A stretch of DNA of 64,000 nucleotides from Nitrosovibrio sp. Nv4 (lineage in GTDB: Bacteria; Pseudomonadota; Gammaproteobacteria; Burkholderiales; Nitrosomonadaceae), in the NCBI GenBank assembly GCA_945860135.1, contig CAMAPK010000004.1:55611-119610 (forward strand), written 5' to 3'. Of this stretch, positions 14,643 to 23,516 are shown piece after piece. Position 1 is the first letter of the stretch, and each line of letters starts with the position of its first letter. The notes under the pieces are model-generated. The model worked only from the letters and a program-made list of their open reading frames with translations, was not told where the DNA came from and did not search any database. Both the position numbers and the translations under genes were made by a program.

Positions 14643-14714
14643 TCAGATAGCAGGTGTCGGCTTCTTTTTAGGTTTCTTTGCTTCTTTGTTTTTCTTTTGC
14701 TGTCCTTTTGCCAT
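14643..14714 (-). CDS. 23-residue lysine-rich peptide
   Basis: Below the ORF track limit. An AGGAG site six bases before ATG opens MAKGQQKKNKEAKKPKKKPT, then PAI and a stop. Very small proteins starting MAKGQ(Q/M)xxNKEAKKPKK are widespread in proteobacteria in my recollection, with no known role; the charge (11 Lys of 23 residues) suggests binding to nucleic acid. It lies near the HU gene. Confidence 0.65.
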   Translation of the reverse strand: MAKGQQKKNKEAKKPKKKPTPAI

Positions 14715-14761
14715 GATGTTCTCCTGGTATTGATGATGCTCACATCGCAATTCAAACAGAT

Positions 14762-14796
14762 AAGCAGCAACCACTAGAGGACTAGCGGTTGCTGCT
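14762..14796 (-). terminator. Terminator of the HU gene
   Basis: On the minus strand, an almost perfect hairpin AAGCAGCAACC(G)CTAG - TCCT - CTAG(T)GGTTGCTGCTT starts 9 nt after the HU stop. The T tract is poor, so it may also work as an mRNA end stabiliser. Confidence 0.6.
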
Positions 14797-14805
14797 TGGC
14801 CGCTA

Positions 14806-15090
14806 TTACTTCTTCCCGCTGTTGACTGCAGCTTTCAAAGTCGCTCCAGCTTTGAAGGCAGGCTGCTTGGAAGCCTTGATCTTAATGGCTTCACCCGTGG
14901 CAGGATTGCGTCCATTGCGTGCAGCACGCTTGCGGACTTCAAAGGTACCGAAGCCGACCAGAGCGACATTGTCGCCTTTCTTCAGGTTGGCGGTGATAAT
15001 GTCGATCAGAGCGGCGATGTTACGGTCAGCATCAGCCTTGCTGCTGCCGGTGCTGGTTGCCAGTGCATCAATCAGTTCTTTGCGGTTCAT
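14806..15090 (-). CDS. hupB: HU-family DNA-binding protein
   Basis: The ATG at 15090 gives a 94-residue HU with GGGAG eight bases upstream; the track start at 15099 would be a GTG inside that site. The sequence MNRKELIDALATSTGSSKAD, then NVALVGFGTFEVRKRAARNG and RNPATGEAIKIKASKQPAFK, is a complete bacterial HU including the beta-arm with its RNP tip. HU bends and wraps DNA non-specifically and shapes the nucleoid; it also helps phage and island recombination. Standalone gene with its own terminator. Confidence 0.96.
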   Translation of the reverse strand: MNRKELIDALATSTGSSKADADRNIAALIDIITANLKKGDNVALVGFGTFEVRKRAARNGRNPATGEAIKIKASKQPAFKAGATLKAAVNSGKK

Positions 15091-15128
15091 TGTAATCACT
15101 CCCTATGGTGGTTAAAAAGTTGTTGCGA

Positions 15129-15830
15129 TCATTGTCCCTCAAGCACCAGTAAATATCTAGCCTTGAGAGTCCGGTAGAGTTCGTCACGGACATCATCTGA
15201 ACTCAAGTCAACGCTGTCCAGCACCTCAACCAGGTGCTCGTTGTCCTCGCGACCGTCCCAGACTTTGATGTAGGTTCCGGCCTTATAACCGTGGTCCTGG
15301 CGGAAAACGTTGAGGACATTCTTTCCCGTGTACTGTTTATACAACTCCAGCCAACTCATCCCGCAATCCAGTAGCAGCGATTCGAACAGCGCCAGACTGG
15401 CTCGTCTGGCAGCGGCCAGGCCTACCAGCAGGTCGAGCTTTTCCAACAATCCCATTTTAGCCAGTACATAGTACTGATTGTCGAACTGAACTGACTTCTG
15501 GCAAAGACTGAGTTCCGAAATCATCTCCATTTTGGCAAGCCTCATGCTGCCATGCTTGCTCTGGATAACCGCAGACAGAATGAAGTGCCAGATATCGACC
15601 AACTCCATGCGCAACTGTGCCATATCGCATTCCTGTTTTTTCCACCATTTCCAGCCATGGTGTTCGATGGCCTCAACGGCCTCGACCTGTATGGCTCGAT
15701 ACCAGTTGTTGTTGGCTGACACCCAGTCAGGTTTGACCCTGCTGTTCATGCCATCCTGCATTTCAAGCATGGATACGAGCTGCGTTTCGGTTAAGGTATT
15801 CATCCCTTCCTGCATTGGGTGACGCTTCAT
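15129..15830 (-). CDS. dut: All-alpha dimeric dUTP diphosphatase
   Basis: 233 residues. The family of dimeric, MazG-like dUTPases (PF08761) is shown by NWYRAIQVEAVEAIEHHGWK with the metal-binding E-x-x-E pattern and by QLRMELVDIWHFILSAVIQS with a second metal-binding pair. It hydrolyses dUTP to dUMP, keeping uracil out of DNA and feeding thymidylate synthesis. Homologues usually begin near the internal MNTLTETQLVSMLEMQDGMN, so the true start may be the ATG at 15803, which has AGGAAGG just upstream, and not the one at 15830. This class is typical of phages and a minority of bacteria, in contrast to the trimeric Dut. Confidence 0.85.
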   Translation of the reverse strand: MKRHPMQEGMNTLTETQLVSMLEMQDGMNSRVKPDWVSANNNWYRAIQVEAVEAIEHHGWKWWKKQECDMAQLRMELVDIWHFILSAVIQSKHGSMRLAKMEMISELSLCQKSVQFDNQYYVLAKMGLLEKLDLLVGLAAARRASLALFESLLLDCGMSWLELYKQYTGKNVLNVFRQDHGYKAGTYIKVWDGREDNEHLVEVLDSVDLSSDDVRDELYRTLKARYLLVLEGQ

Positions 15831-15857
15831 TTCAGATGGAGGATGTTGTTGCCGGCT

Positions 15858-15878
15858 GAACGCTGACCAGACAATTAC
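15858..15878. repeat. Copy 2 of the 21-nt motif (see 14133-14153)
   Basis: GAACGCTGACCAGACAATTA is 18/21 identical to the first copy, with only A/G differences. It lies 28 nt upstream of the dUTPase ORF start. The rest of the 287-nt gap up to ppc holds no gene that I can see. Confidence 0.4.
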
Positions 15879-16117
15879 AGTCTAAGAATTTATAGTCTAC
15901 CGCTATTTGCTTTGTTTGATCATGATCAGTCGTCGATCGGCAGACATTTCAAAATTTTATCAATTTCCGACCGGCGCCAACGCACTGGCGCTATCTATAT
16001 CACTGCAACCCTGTCTAGCTTCACAGCAGTCTTGCTTCTGTGCGGGGCGCGAGAGGCCCAAATTAATGGGCGGGCAAGGTGCTTAAGTTGCTGCCCTATC
16101 ACTGAGAAGTGCAGAAC

Positions 16118-18910
16118 TCATCCGCTGTTTCTCAACCCGGCGGCGACACCGTTGATGCTGAGATGAATTGCGCGCTGCACCATTTCGCCGGTATCGCCGG
16201 CGCGATAGCGGCGCAGCAGTTCCACTTGCAGATGGTTGAGCGGGTCGATGTAGGGAATGCGGTTGCGGATACTGCGCGCAAGGGTGGGGTTATCCTGCAA
16301 CAGTTCGGTGTGGCCCGTCACGGCAAACAGCCATTTTATGCTGCGCTCCCATTCCGCCTCAATGCGGCCGAAGATTTCCTCGCGCAGCTTCACGTCCGTC
16401 ACCAGTTCGGCATAGCGGGAGGCGATGCCCATGTCGGTTTTTGACAGCACCATATCCATGTTGGACAGCAGAGTTTGCATGAACGGCCAGATGCGGTGCA
16501 TCTCCTGCAACTGTTTCAGCCCTGGTTCGCCTTCGCGCTGGACGAATGCTTCCACCGCCGAGCCGAAGCCGTACCAGCCGGGTATCATGGCGCGGCTGAC
16601 GCTCCAGCTGAATACCCACGGGATCGCACGCAGGTCTTCGATCAGGTCGGATTGCTTGCGTGACGGCGGGCGGCTGCCGATATGCAGCCCGGCGATTTCT
16701 CTGATCGGGGTGGATTCCTGAAAGTAGCGTTCAAAACCGGGAGTCTCGTAGACCAGGCTGCGGTAGGCGGCGAGTGCATCGCCTGCCAGCACTTCCATGA
16801 CCTGATAGTAACCGGCGGCACGTTCGCCCAGAATATCGTGGCTCAACAAGGTGGCTTCGACAGTGGCGGCGACCAGTGTCTCGAGGTTACGCCGGCCAAT
16901 TTCGGGATCGGAGTATTTGCTGCCGATGACTTCACCCTGTTCGGTGATGCGTATCTGTCCGTTGACGCTGCCTGGCGGCTGCGCCAGTATCGCCTGATAG
17001 CTCGGCCCGCCGCCGCGCCCGACCGTGCCGCCGCGGCCGTGGAACAGGCGCAATTCAATCTTGTGCTTGGCGAATACTTTGGTCAGCTCGGTTTCGGCCT
17101 TGTACAGTTCCCAGTTGGCGGCAAGGAAACCGCCGTCCTTGTTGCTGTCGGAATAACCCAGCATCACCTCCTGCACGTCGCCACGCGAGTCCAGCAGCTT
17201 GCGGTAGTAAGGCAGCGAGAACAGTTCGTCCATGATGGCGCCGCAACCGCGCAGATCGGTGATGGTCTCGAACAGCGGGATGATATTGAGATGTAAACGC
17301 GGGGTTTCCCCGGGTTGCAGCAGTCCAACTTCCTTCAACAGCAGCGCGACTTCCAGCACATCGGAGACGCCATCGGTTTTGGAGATGATGTAATTGGGTA
17401 GCGCGGCGCGGTCGAAACGCCGGTGGATCTCCGCTGCCGTTTGCAGAATGCGCAGTTCGCTCTGGGTGAGATCAGAATAATCCAGATAAGGTGAGAGCAA
17501 TGGACGCGGGCTGCTGATTTCGGTCAGCAGGCAGCGTGTGCGTTCCGCTTCGGTCAGAGCCGAATAATCCTGGCATTGCGCGCCGTGCTTGAACAATTCT
17601 GCCACCACGTGCTCATGGACGTTGCTGTGCTGGCGCATGTCCAGTGGTGCCAGATGAAAGCCGAATACTTCCGCTGCGCGCTGCAAGTGGCGCAACGCTC
17701 CGCGTGCCAGCAATTCTGATTTGTTCTGCTTGAGCGAGCGAATCACAATGTCAAGATCATGCACAAACTCCGTGCTGTCTGCGTAAGGTTCAACCGGCTC
17801 AACCGGGCGCCGTTGTGTGATGGTATGACCCAGTCGTTGGCTGGTCGCAGCAAGGCGCGCATAAACGCCGATCAAGGCACGCCGGTAAGGTTCGTCGGCG
17901 CGGCTTTCGGCGCGGTCGGGAGAGGCTTCGGCCAGTTGCATCAGTTCGTCGCTCACCTCTACCAGACGATCGGTCAGGCTCAGTCTGCGGCCAATCAGGT
18001 GTACTTCGCCCATGTAGAAATCCAGCGCCAGCGCCGATTGACGCTCGGCCGCATGCTGCATCACCTCATCGGTGACGAAAGGATTGCCATCGCGGTCGCT
18101 GCCTATCCAGCTGCCGATCCGCAGAAACGGTGGAATACGCGGGGCATTTTCACCCAGACGAGATTCAAGCAAGTCCTCGATTTCCGCATAGAGACGCGGC
18201 ACTTCAGTGAGAAAGGTATAGCGGTAATAAGCCAGGCCGTTTTTGATTTCATCATGTACCGACAGGCGTGCCGAGCGCAGCATGCGGGTTTTCCACAGAA
18301 TTTGAATGGCACGGCGCAGCCCCTCCTCGTTATCGTGCAATTCATCGGGCGTGAGCTGCATGCGGTCGCGTGCATTCATCAGGTGCGCGATGGTCAACTG
18401 CCAGTCGAGGATGCTTCTGCGCTGCACTTCGGTGGGATGTGCGGTCAACACCGGCGATACCACTGCCTTGGCGAAAAACCTGGCCAATGCGGCCCCGTCT
18501 GCGCCGCTGGACAGAACTCGGTCCAATGCCAGCGCCACGCTGCCAGCCTGGGGTGGCGATCCGGCGCAAAGATGAGCGCGGCGGCGCCGGTTGTGGTGAA
18601 TATCCTCGGCGATGTTGGAAAGTTGCGAGAAATAACTGAATGCGCGTACCACTGCAACAGTAGCCTTGTTGCTCAACTGGTTGAGTATCGCATCCAGTTC
18701 TTGCCGCGCCTTGGGATCCTGTTCGCGGCGAAAGCGAATCGCAGTTTGGCGAATGTTTTCGACCAGAGCGAAAGTAGATTCGCCTTCCTGTTCGCGCAAG
18801 GTATCGCCCAACATGCGTCCCAGCAGACGGATGTCCTCCCGCAGCGGCAGATCCTTGGCATCGATGTGATTTTTGTCGGAACTGTTGTTCCCAGGGGCAA
18901 GGGCACTCAT
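16118..18910 (-). CDS. ppc: Phosphoenolpyruvate carboxylase
   Basis: 930 residues, the full bacterial length. Catalytic landmarks are present: VLTAHPTEVQRRS (catalytic His), RIGSWIGSDRDGNPFVTDEV, EVMLGYSDSNKDGGFLAANW, LFHGRGGTVGRGGGPSYQAI with the mobile loop Gly/Arg, and a C-terminal RNSG in place of the more usual QNTG. It carboxylates PEP with bicarbonate to oxaloacetate, replenishing the TCA cycle. In an autotroph it is a direct consumer of the bicarbonate pool supplied by the carbon-uptake locus near the right end of this window. It is divergent from hemC with a 123-bp shared upstream region. Confidence 0.98.
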   Translation of the reverse strand: MSALAPGNNSSDKNHIDAKDLPLREDIRLLGRMLGDTLREQEGESTFALVENIRQTAIRFRREQDPKARQELDAILNQLSNKATVAVVRAFSYFSQLSNIAEDIHHNRRRRAHLCAGSPPQAGSVALALDRVLSSGADGAALARFFAKAVVSPVLTAHPTEVQRRSILDWQLTIAHLMNARDRMQLTPDELHDNEEGLRRAIQILWKTRMLRSARLSVHDEIKNGLAYYRYTFLTEVPRLYAEIEDLLESRLGENAPRIPPFLRIGSWIGSDRDGNPFVTDEVMQHAAERQSALALDFYMGEVHLIGRRLSLTDRLVEVSDELMQLAEASPDRAESRADEPYRRALIGVYARLAATSQRLGHTITQRRPVEPVEPYADSTEFVHDLDIVIRSLKQNKSELLARGALRHLQRAAEVFGFHLAPLDMRQHSNVHEHVVAELFKHGAQCQDYSALTEAERTRCLLTEISSPRPLLSPYLDYSDLTQSELRILQTAAEIHRRFDRAALPNYIISKTDGVSDVLEVALLLKEVGLLQPGETPRLHLNIIPLFETITDLRGCGAIMDELFSLPYYRKLLDSRGDVQEVMLGYSDSNKDGGFLAANWELYKAETELTKVFAKHKIELRLFHGRGGTVGRGGGPSYQAILAQPPGSVNGQIRITEQGEVIGSKYSDPEIGRRNLETLVAATVEATLLSHDILGERAAGYYQVMEVLAGDALAAYRSLVYETPGFERYFQESTPIREIAGLHIGSRPPSRKQSDLIEDLRAIPWVFSWSVSRAMIPGWYGFGSAVEAFVQREGEPGLKQLQEMHRIWPFMQTLLSNMDMVLSKTDMGIASRYAELVTDVKLREEIFGRIEAEWERSIKWLFAVTGHTELLQDNPTLARSIRNRIPYIDPLNHLQVELLRRYRAGDTGEMVQRAIHLSINGVAAGLRNSG

Positions 18911-19033
18911 CGCGCCATTTCTCGCGTGCGACGGAGAGGGACGGATCCCCGCTGCGCTTCGAGCCAGGCCGGCGCCGGCCGTGCTAAAATAAGCGGCAAG
19001 CGCGAATCGCGTAATTTTTTCATTGTGATATAA

Positions 19034-19969
19034 ATGCCCAATTCATCCATGCCCACAAAAATCATTATTGCTACACGGGAAAGCGCCTTGGCCTTGTGGC
19101 AGGCAAATTTCATCCGGCAGTGGTTGACGGAATTATACCCGCAAACCGAAATCAGCATACTCGGCATGACGACGCGCGGTGACCAGATACTCGACACCTC
19201 GCTCTCCAAAATCGGTGGCAAGGGCTTGTTCATCAAGGAACTGGAGCAGGCACTGGAAGAAGGGCGCGCGGATATCGCGGTGCATTCGATGAAGGATGTG
19301 CCGATGCATATGCCGCCCGGATTTGCGCTGGCCGCCATTGGCGAACGTGAAGATCCGCGCGATGCTTTTGTGTCCAATCGCTATGCCAGTCTCGACGCGC
19401 TCCCCGCCGGCAGCGTGGTGGGTACTTCCAGCCTGCGGCGCGAAAGCCAGTTGCGTGCGCGCTTTCCGCATTTGCAGGTGCAGCCGCTGCGTGGCAACGT
19501 GCAGACTCGGCTGCGCAAATTGGATGAAGATCAATATGCGGCAATCATACTGGCGGCGGCGGGATTGAAGCGGCTGGGACTGGCCGAGCGTATTGCCGCA
19601 CTGCTGAGTGCCGAGTTGAGTCTGCCGGCAGTAGGGCAGGGGGCGCTTGGAATCGAATGTCGCGCCGACCGGCCCGATCTGATAAAACTCATGCAGCCGC
19701 TGCATCACCTGGCAACTGCTCAGTGCGTGGAGGCCGAACGTGCCATGAGCCGTGCGCTGGGCGGCAGTTGTCAGGTGCCTCTGGGTGGTTTTGCGGAGAT
19801 TGTCGACGGCATGCTGCGGTTGCGCGGGTTTGTCGCCAGCCCTGATGGAACGCGTATGATCAGCGCTGAATTGAGCGGCAAGCCGGAATCAGGTGAACTC
19901 ATGGGCGCACAATTGGCGTCGGATTTGAAGGCACAGGGGGCGGAAGAAATTCTGGCAGCATTGGCATGA
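19034..19969 (+). CDS. hemC: Porphobilinogen deaminase (hydroxymethylbilane synthase)
   Basis: 311 residues. It polymerises four porphobilinogen units to hydroxymethylbilane in tetrapyrrole synthesis. The signature [20 protein letters not shown] followed by [12 protein letters not shown] binds the cofactor, and [14 protein letters not shown] carries the Cys that holds the dipyrromethane primer. The start may be the ATG at 19034 or the one at 19049 ([12 protein letters not shown]), which is closer to the usual N-terminus. First gene of a hemC-hemD-hemX-hemY cluster; hemB and hemE are also in this window, giving four of the steps from 5-aminolevulinate to coproporphyrinogen. Confidence 0.97.
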   Translation: MPNSSMPTKIIIATRESALALWQANFIRQWLTELYPQTEISILGMTTRGDQILDTSLSKIGGKGLFIKELEQALEEGRADIAVHSMKDVPMHMPPGFALAAIGEREDPRDAFVSNRYASLDALPAGSVVGTSSLRRESQLRARFPHLQVQPLRGNVQTRLRKLDEDQYAAIILAAAGLKRLGLAERIAALLSAELSLPAVGQGALGIECRADRPDLIKLMQPLHHLATAQCVEAERAMSRALGGSCQVPLGGFAEIVDGMLRLRGFVASPDGTRMISAELSGKPESGELMGAQLASDLKAQGAEEILAALA

Positions 19970-19994
19970 GCACGACTGAAGCCGTGAGTTATCC

Positions 19995-20798
19995 GTGACC
20001 AAACCGCTGACCGGGATCACTATCTTGGTCACGCGGCCGGCGCATCAGGCGGGCAATCTGGTTACCGCGATTCGTGCAGCGGGCGGCAATCCGCTGTTGT
20101 TTCCGGTACTGGAAATTCGTGAGGCAAAGGATCCACGTCCATTGCTCGACTTGATCGCACATCTGGATGAGTTCGATCTGGCGATTTTCATCAGCCCCAA
20201 CGCGGTCAGCAAGGCGATGAATCTGATACTCGCGCAACGGGCATTGCCAGCCACGCTGAAAATCGCCGTCGTCGGCCAGGGCAGCGCCAGGGAGCTGAAA
20301 CAGTTTGGCGTCAGCGAAGTGATTGCACCCACCACACGCTTTGACAGCGAAGCATTGCTCGAGATGGCAGAATTGCAACAGATTAAGGGCAAACGTGTAG
20401 TGATCTTTCGCGGTGACGGTGGCCGCGAGTTGCTGGGGGATACGCTGGTGCAACGCGGCGCTACAGTCAAATATGCGGAATGTTACAGCCGCGTCAGGCC
20501 CGACACGGATATCGCCCCGCTGCTGCAAGCCTGGGCGGGTAATACGCTCCATGCCATTATCGTGACTAGCAGCGAAGGGCTGCGCAATTTGTTTGCCATG
20601 GTGGGTGATGCCGGCCAGTCCTGGCTCAGAAAAACCCCGTTATTCGTGTCGCATGAGCGCATTGCGCAGATTGCGAAGAAACTCGGATGCGCTGAGGTGA
20701 TTTCCACTGCTGCTGGCGATGCAGGTTTGCTGCAGGGGTTATCAGATTATTTCAACCCGGGCGCGGGAACCGGGATTTGCTCTCCACCGAAGTCATGA
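19995..20798 (+). CDS. hemD: Uroporphyrinogen-III synthase
   Basis: 267 residues with a GTG start 25 nt after hemC. The family is very divergent; support comes from position between hemC and hemX and from typical segments: ILVTRPAHQAGNLVTAIRAA at the N-terminus, AIFISPNAVSKAM, VVGQGSARELKQFGVSEVIA, and IIVTSSEGLRNLFAM in the second lobe. It closes and inverts ring D of hydroxymethylbilane to give uroporphyrinogen III. Its TGA overlaps the ATG of hemX (ATGA), implying translational coupling. Confidence 0.93.
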   Translation: MTKPLTGITILVTRPAHQAGNLVTAIRAAGGNPLLFPVLEIREAKDPRPLLDLIAHLDEFDLAIFISPNAVSKAMNLILAQRALPATLKIAVVGQGSARELKQFGVSEVIAPTTRFDSEALLEMAELQQIKGKRVVIFRGDGGRELLGDTLVQRGATVKYAECYSRVRPDTDIAPLLQAWAGNTLHAIIVTSSEGLRNLFAMVGDAGQSWLRKTPLFVSHERIAQIAKKLGCAEVISTAAGDAGLLQGLSDYFNPGAGTGICSPPKS

Positions 20799-21841
20799 AC
20801 GCAGAAACTCAATCCGGTGCTACCGACAAACCCCAAGACCCGCGCAGCCGCATCAATCCGCTGATGGTGGTTGTCATGGTCGTTGTCATTGCCATGGTGG
20901 TGGCGTGGCAGTGGTATGACACCCGCAATCAGATCACGGGCTTGCAACAGGAACTGGCGAAACGTCTGGCTGAGGCGGGCGCCTCTGGCAAGGAATCACG
21001 CAATCTTGCGGCAGAAGCGCGCGAGGCAGGCCACCAGGCAGAAATCAAGCTCAGCCTGCTCGAAGCCAAACTGGCTGAATCACAGAGTCAGCAAGTGGCG
21101 CTGGAGGCGCTCTACCAGGAGGTGGCGCGCAATCGTGATGAAGTGACGCTGGAGGAAGTGGAGCAGTTGCTGCTCATTGCCAGTCAGCAATTGCAACTGG
21201 CGGGCAACGTGAAAGCCGCGCTGATTGCGATGCAGGAAGCCGATGCCCGGTTGCAGCGCATTGATCGCCCGCAGTTGTCACCGCTGCGCAAAGTCATGCT
21301 GAAGGATATAGATCTGCTGAAAGCTGCGCGCTATGTCGATACGGTGGGTATCAGCCTGCGTCTTGACAATCTTGCCGCTGCAGTAGAAACGCTGCCGCTG
21401 GCAATGGAGATCCGTCCGCCGCAAACCAGCCTTCCTGCCCCGGGGCCGCTACCGGCAGAGGAAAGCATCTGGCTCAAGTTCGCGCGCGAAATCTGGGGGG
21501 ACATGCAGCAACTGGTGCGCATCCAGAATATGAACAAGCCCGATTTGCCGCTGTTGGCGCCGTCACAGGCGTATTTCCTGCGCGAGAATCTCAAGTTGCG
21601 ACTGCTGTCGGCGCGACACGCGTTGCTGGTGCGCGATGCAGCCAGTTTCAAGGCGGATGTCAAAGCCTGCATGGACTGGATCAACCGCTATTATGACAAT
21701 AAATCGAAGCCTGCCACCAGCATGCTGGTGGCATTGCGGCAATTGCATGACAGCGAGATCGGCATAGAACTGCCGGATATCTCGGCCAGTCTGGACGCAG
21801 TGCGTAATTACCGTCTGGCACGCGAGCGGGGAAACAGATGA
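20795..21841 (+). CDS. hemX: HemX-like membrane protein (uroporphyrinogen-III C-methyltransferase-type annotation)
   Basis: The track start at 20777 is a TTG; the ATG at 20795, overlapping the hemD stop, gives 348 residues. After a charged N-terminus there is one membrane segment INPLMVVVMVVVIAMVVAWQ, then a coiled coil (TGLQQELAKRLAEAGASGKE onward to about residue 110) and an alpha-helical periplasmic part. It matches the HemX family found between hemD and hemY, sometimes misannotated as a methyltransferase; no SAM-binding motif is visible. A scaffold role in haem biosynthesis at the membrane is the usual guess. Confidence 0.9.
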   Translation: MNAETQSGATDKPQDPRSRINPLMVVVMVVVIAMVVAWQWYDTRNQITGLQQELAKRLAEAGASGKESRNLAAEAREAGHQAEIKLSLLEAKLAESQSQQVALEALYQEVARNRDEVTLEEVEQLLLIASQQLQLAGNVKAALIAMQEADARLQRIDRPQLSPLRKVMLKDIDLLKAARYVDTVGISLRLDNLAAAVETLPLAMEIRPPQTSLPAPGPLPAEESIWLKFAREIWGDMQQLVRIQNMNKPDLPLLAPSQAYFLRENLKLRLLSARHALLVRDAASFKADVKACMDWINRYYDNKSKPATSMLVALRQLHDSEIGIELPDISASLDAVRNYRLARERGNR

Positions 21842-23052
21842 AGCTGGTGTTCTGGCTGCTGGCGTTGTGCATCGCGGCAGTGGCGGTGGCACTCGCAGCC
21901 ACCTACAACAACGGCTATGTGTTGTTGGTAGTGCAGCCTTATCGCATCGAGCTGTCACTCAATCTGCTGCTGGCTACCTTGTTAGCGGTATTCCTGGTCG
22001 GTTATTTTGTGGTGCGGCTGATCAGCATCACCCTGCGACTGCCGACGGAGATACGCGAATCGCGCCTGCAGCGCCGTCGTGAGAAAGCGCGCGCAGCGAT
22101 GCTGGATGGGCTCAAGGCGTTCCTTGAAGGGCGTTACGCCAAAGCCGAGAAATCTGCAGTTGCTGCACTGGAACTGAAAGAGTCTCCTGCGGTTAGCGCG
22201 ATCAATGCAATTATCGCGGCGCGTTCCGCGCATGAACTGAGGGAATATTCCCGACGCGATGAGTACCTTGCCGCAGCGGAGAATGCCGCACCGGAAGAAA
22301 TCGCGTTACGGCTCGTTACCCAAGCCGAATTGTTGCTGGATGAGCGCCGTCCTGCAGAAGCGTTGCAAGTATTGCAGAGCCTGCGTTCCGGGGGCGTGCG
22401 CCAGCACACTGCGGCGCTGCGACTGGAATTGAAAGCCCAGCAACAGTTGAAAAATTGGGACGCAGTGCTGGATCTGGCTGGTCAACTGGAACAACGCAAT
22501 GCTTTCGACAGGACTCTGGCCGAGCAATTGCGACGCAATGCCCATCTGGAAAATCTCAAAAGCAAAGCAACAAATCTACAATTGTTAAAGGACTGCTGGC
22601 AGGCTATCCCTGCGGCAGAGAGAAAGGACAGCAAACTGGCTGCCGCCTCCGCGCATGCGCACATGGCGCTGGGTGAGTGTGCCAGTGCGCACCAGATCAT
22701 CGAACAAAGCCTGGACTGGCAATGGGATCCGGAACTTATCGGACTTTATGCGGAATGCCTGGGGGAAGATGCGATCGGGCAGATCAAGCGTGCCGAAGCA
22801 TGGCTCGAGTCTCATGCCAACGATGCTGAACTGCTGTTTGCTCTGGGTAAACTTTGCGTCCATTGCGAGTTGTGGGGAAAAGCGCAAAACTATCTGGAAG
22901 CGAGCCTGTCGGTGGAGCCTGGTCTCCCGGTCTACTTTGCACTGGCGCAGTTGAACGAGAAAATCGGCAAGCCTGAACTGGCAAAAGAGCATTACAATAA
23001 GGGGCAGGAACTGGTGTTGAAGCACCTGGAAGCGTCCAGGACGGGGCAGTGA
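21838..23052 (+). CDS. hemY: HemY-type TPR membrane protein
   Basis: 404 residues, overlapping hemX by ATGA. Two N-terminal membrane segments (LVFWLLALCIAAVAVALAAT and LLLATLLAVFLVGYFVVRLI) match the HemY_N family, followed by tetratricopeptide-like helices with repeated patterns such as ALEAKAEKSAVAALELKES-type pairs and, near the end, LPVYFALAQLNEKIGKPELA. This is the proteobacterial HemY that accompanies HemX, not the Gram-positive protoporphyrinogen oxidase of the same name. Its exact role in haem synthesis is unsettled. Confidence 0.92.
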   Translation: MKLVFWLLALCIAAVAVALAATYNNGYVLLVVQPYRIELSLNLLLATLLAVFLVGYFVVRLISITLRLPTEIRESRLQRRREKARAAMLDGLKAFLEGRYAKAEKSAVAALELKESPAVSAINAIIAARSAHELREYSRRDEYLAAAENAAPEEIALRLVTQAELLLDERRPAEALQVLQSLRSGGVRQHTAALRLELKAQQQLKNWDAVLDLAGQLEQRNAFDRTLAEQLRRNAHLENLKSKATNLQLLKDCWQAIPAAERKDSKLAAASAHAHMALGECASAHQIIEQSLDWQWDPELIGLYAECLGEDAIGQIKRAEAWLESHANDAELLFALGKLCVHCELWGKAQNYLEASLSVEPGLPVYFALAQLNEKIGKPELAKEHYNKGQELVLKHLEASRTGQ

Positions 23053-23063
23053 AAAATTGAATA

Positions 23064-23516
23064 ATGCGACTCTGGACACTGCACCCAAAATATCTCGATC
23101 CGCAAGGGCTGGTTGCGCTTTGGCGCGAAGCGTTGCTGGCGCAGAAAGTGTTGCAAGGCGAAACCAGCGGCTATCGTCACCATCCGCAGTTACGCCGCTT
23201 CCAGACGCAGAGTAACCCCCTTGGATGCATTACAGATTATCTGCGCGCTGTCAGTGAGGAAGCCGATCGACGCGGCTACCATTTTGACAAAACAAAAATA
23301 ATTTGCGCCTGCATGCATGGTCAGTTGGAAGAAACCAGTGGCCAATTGATGTATGAATGGGAGCATCTTGGCAGGAAACTTGCGCAGCGCAGTCCGGCAC
23401 TGCTGACTCACTGGCAAAACGTGCGAATTCCAGAACCTCACCCCTTGTTCAGAATCGTCTCAGGCGAAGTACGCGAATGGGAACTTAAGATTTCAGCCCG
23501 CTCGACGAAACAGTAA
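23064..23516 (+). CDS. Pyrimidine dimer DNA glycosylase / endonuclease V-like
   Basis: 150 residues: MRLWTLHPKYLDPQGLVALW, then REALLAQKVLQGETSGYRHH and PQLRRFQTQS, the conserved N-terminal half of the PF03013 family that includes T4 endonuclease V (DenV). Such enzymes cut the glycosyl bond at UV-induced pyrimidine dimers. In T4 the catalytic residue is Thr2; here residue 2 is Arg and the first Thr is residue 5, so catalysis may differ. The gene ends by overlapping the convergent reductase gene by 32 bp. Confidence 0.8.
   Translation: MRLWTLHPKYLDPQGLVALWREALLAQKVLQGETSGYRHHPQLRRFQTQSNPLGCITDYLRAVSEEADRRGYHFDKTKIICACMHGQLEETSGQLMYEWEHLGRKLAQRSPALLTHWQNVRIPEPHPLFRIVSGEVREWELKISARSTKQ

Noticed and set aside
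14512-14733. 73-aa plus-strand ORF
   Set aside because: It is antisense to the 23-aa basic peptide and to the IS30 scrap, which explain the sequence.
17759-19033. 424-aa plus-strand ORF antisense to ppc
   Set aside because: Shadow of ppc, whose full-length protein shows all catalytic motifs; the antisense frame has no motif and arises from codon bias.
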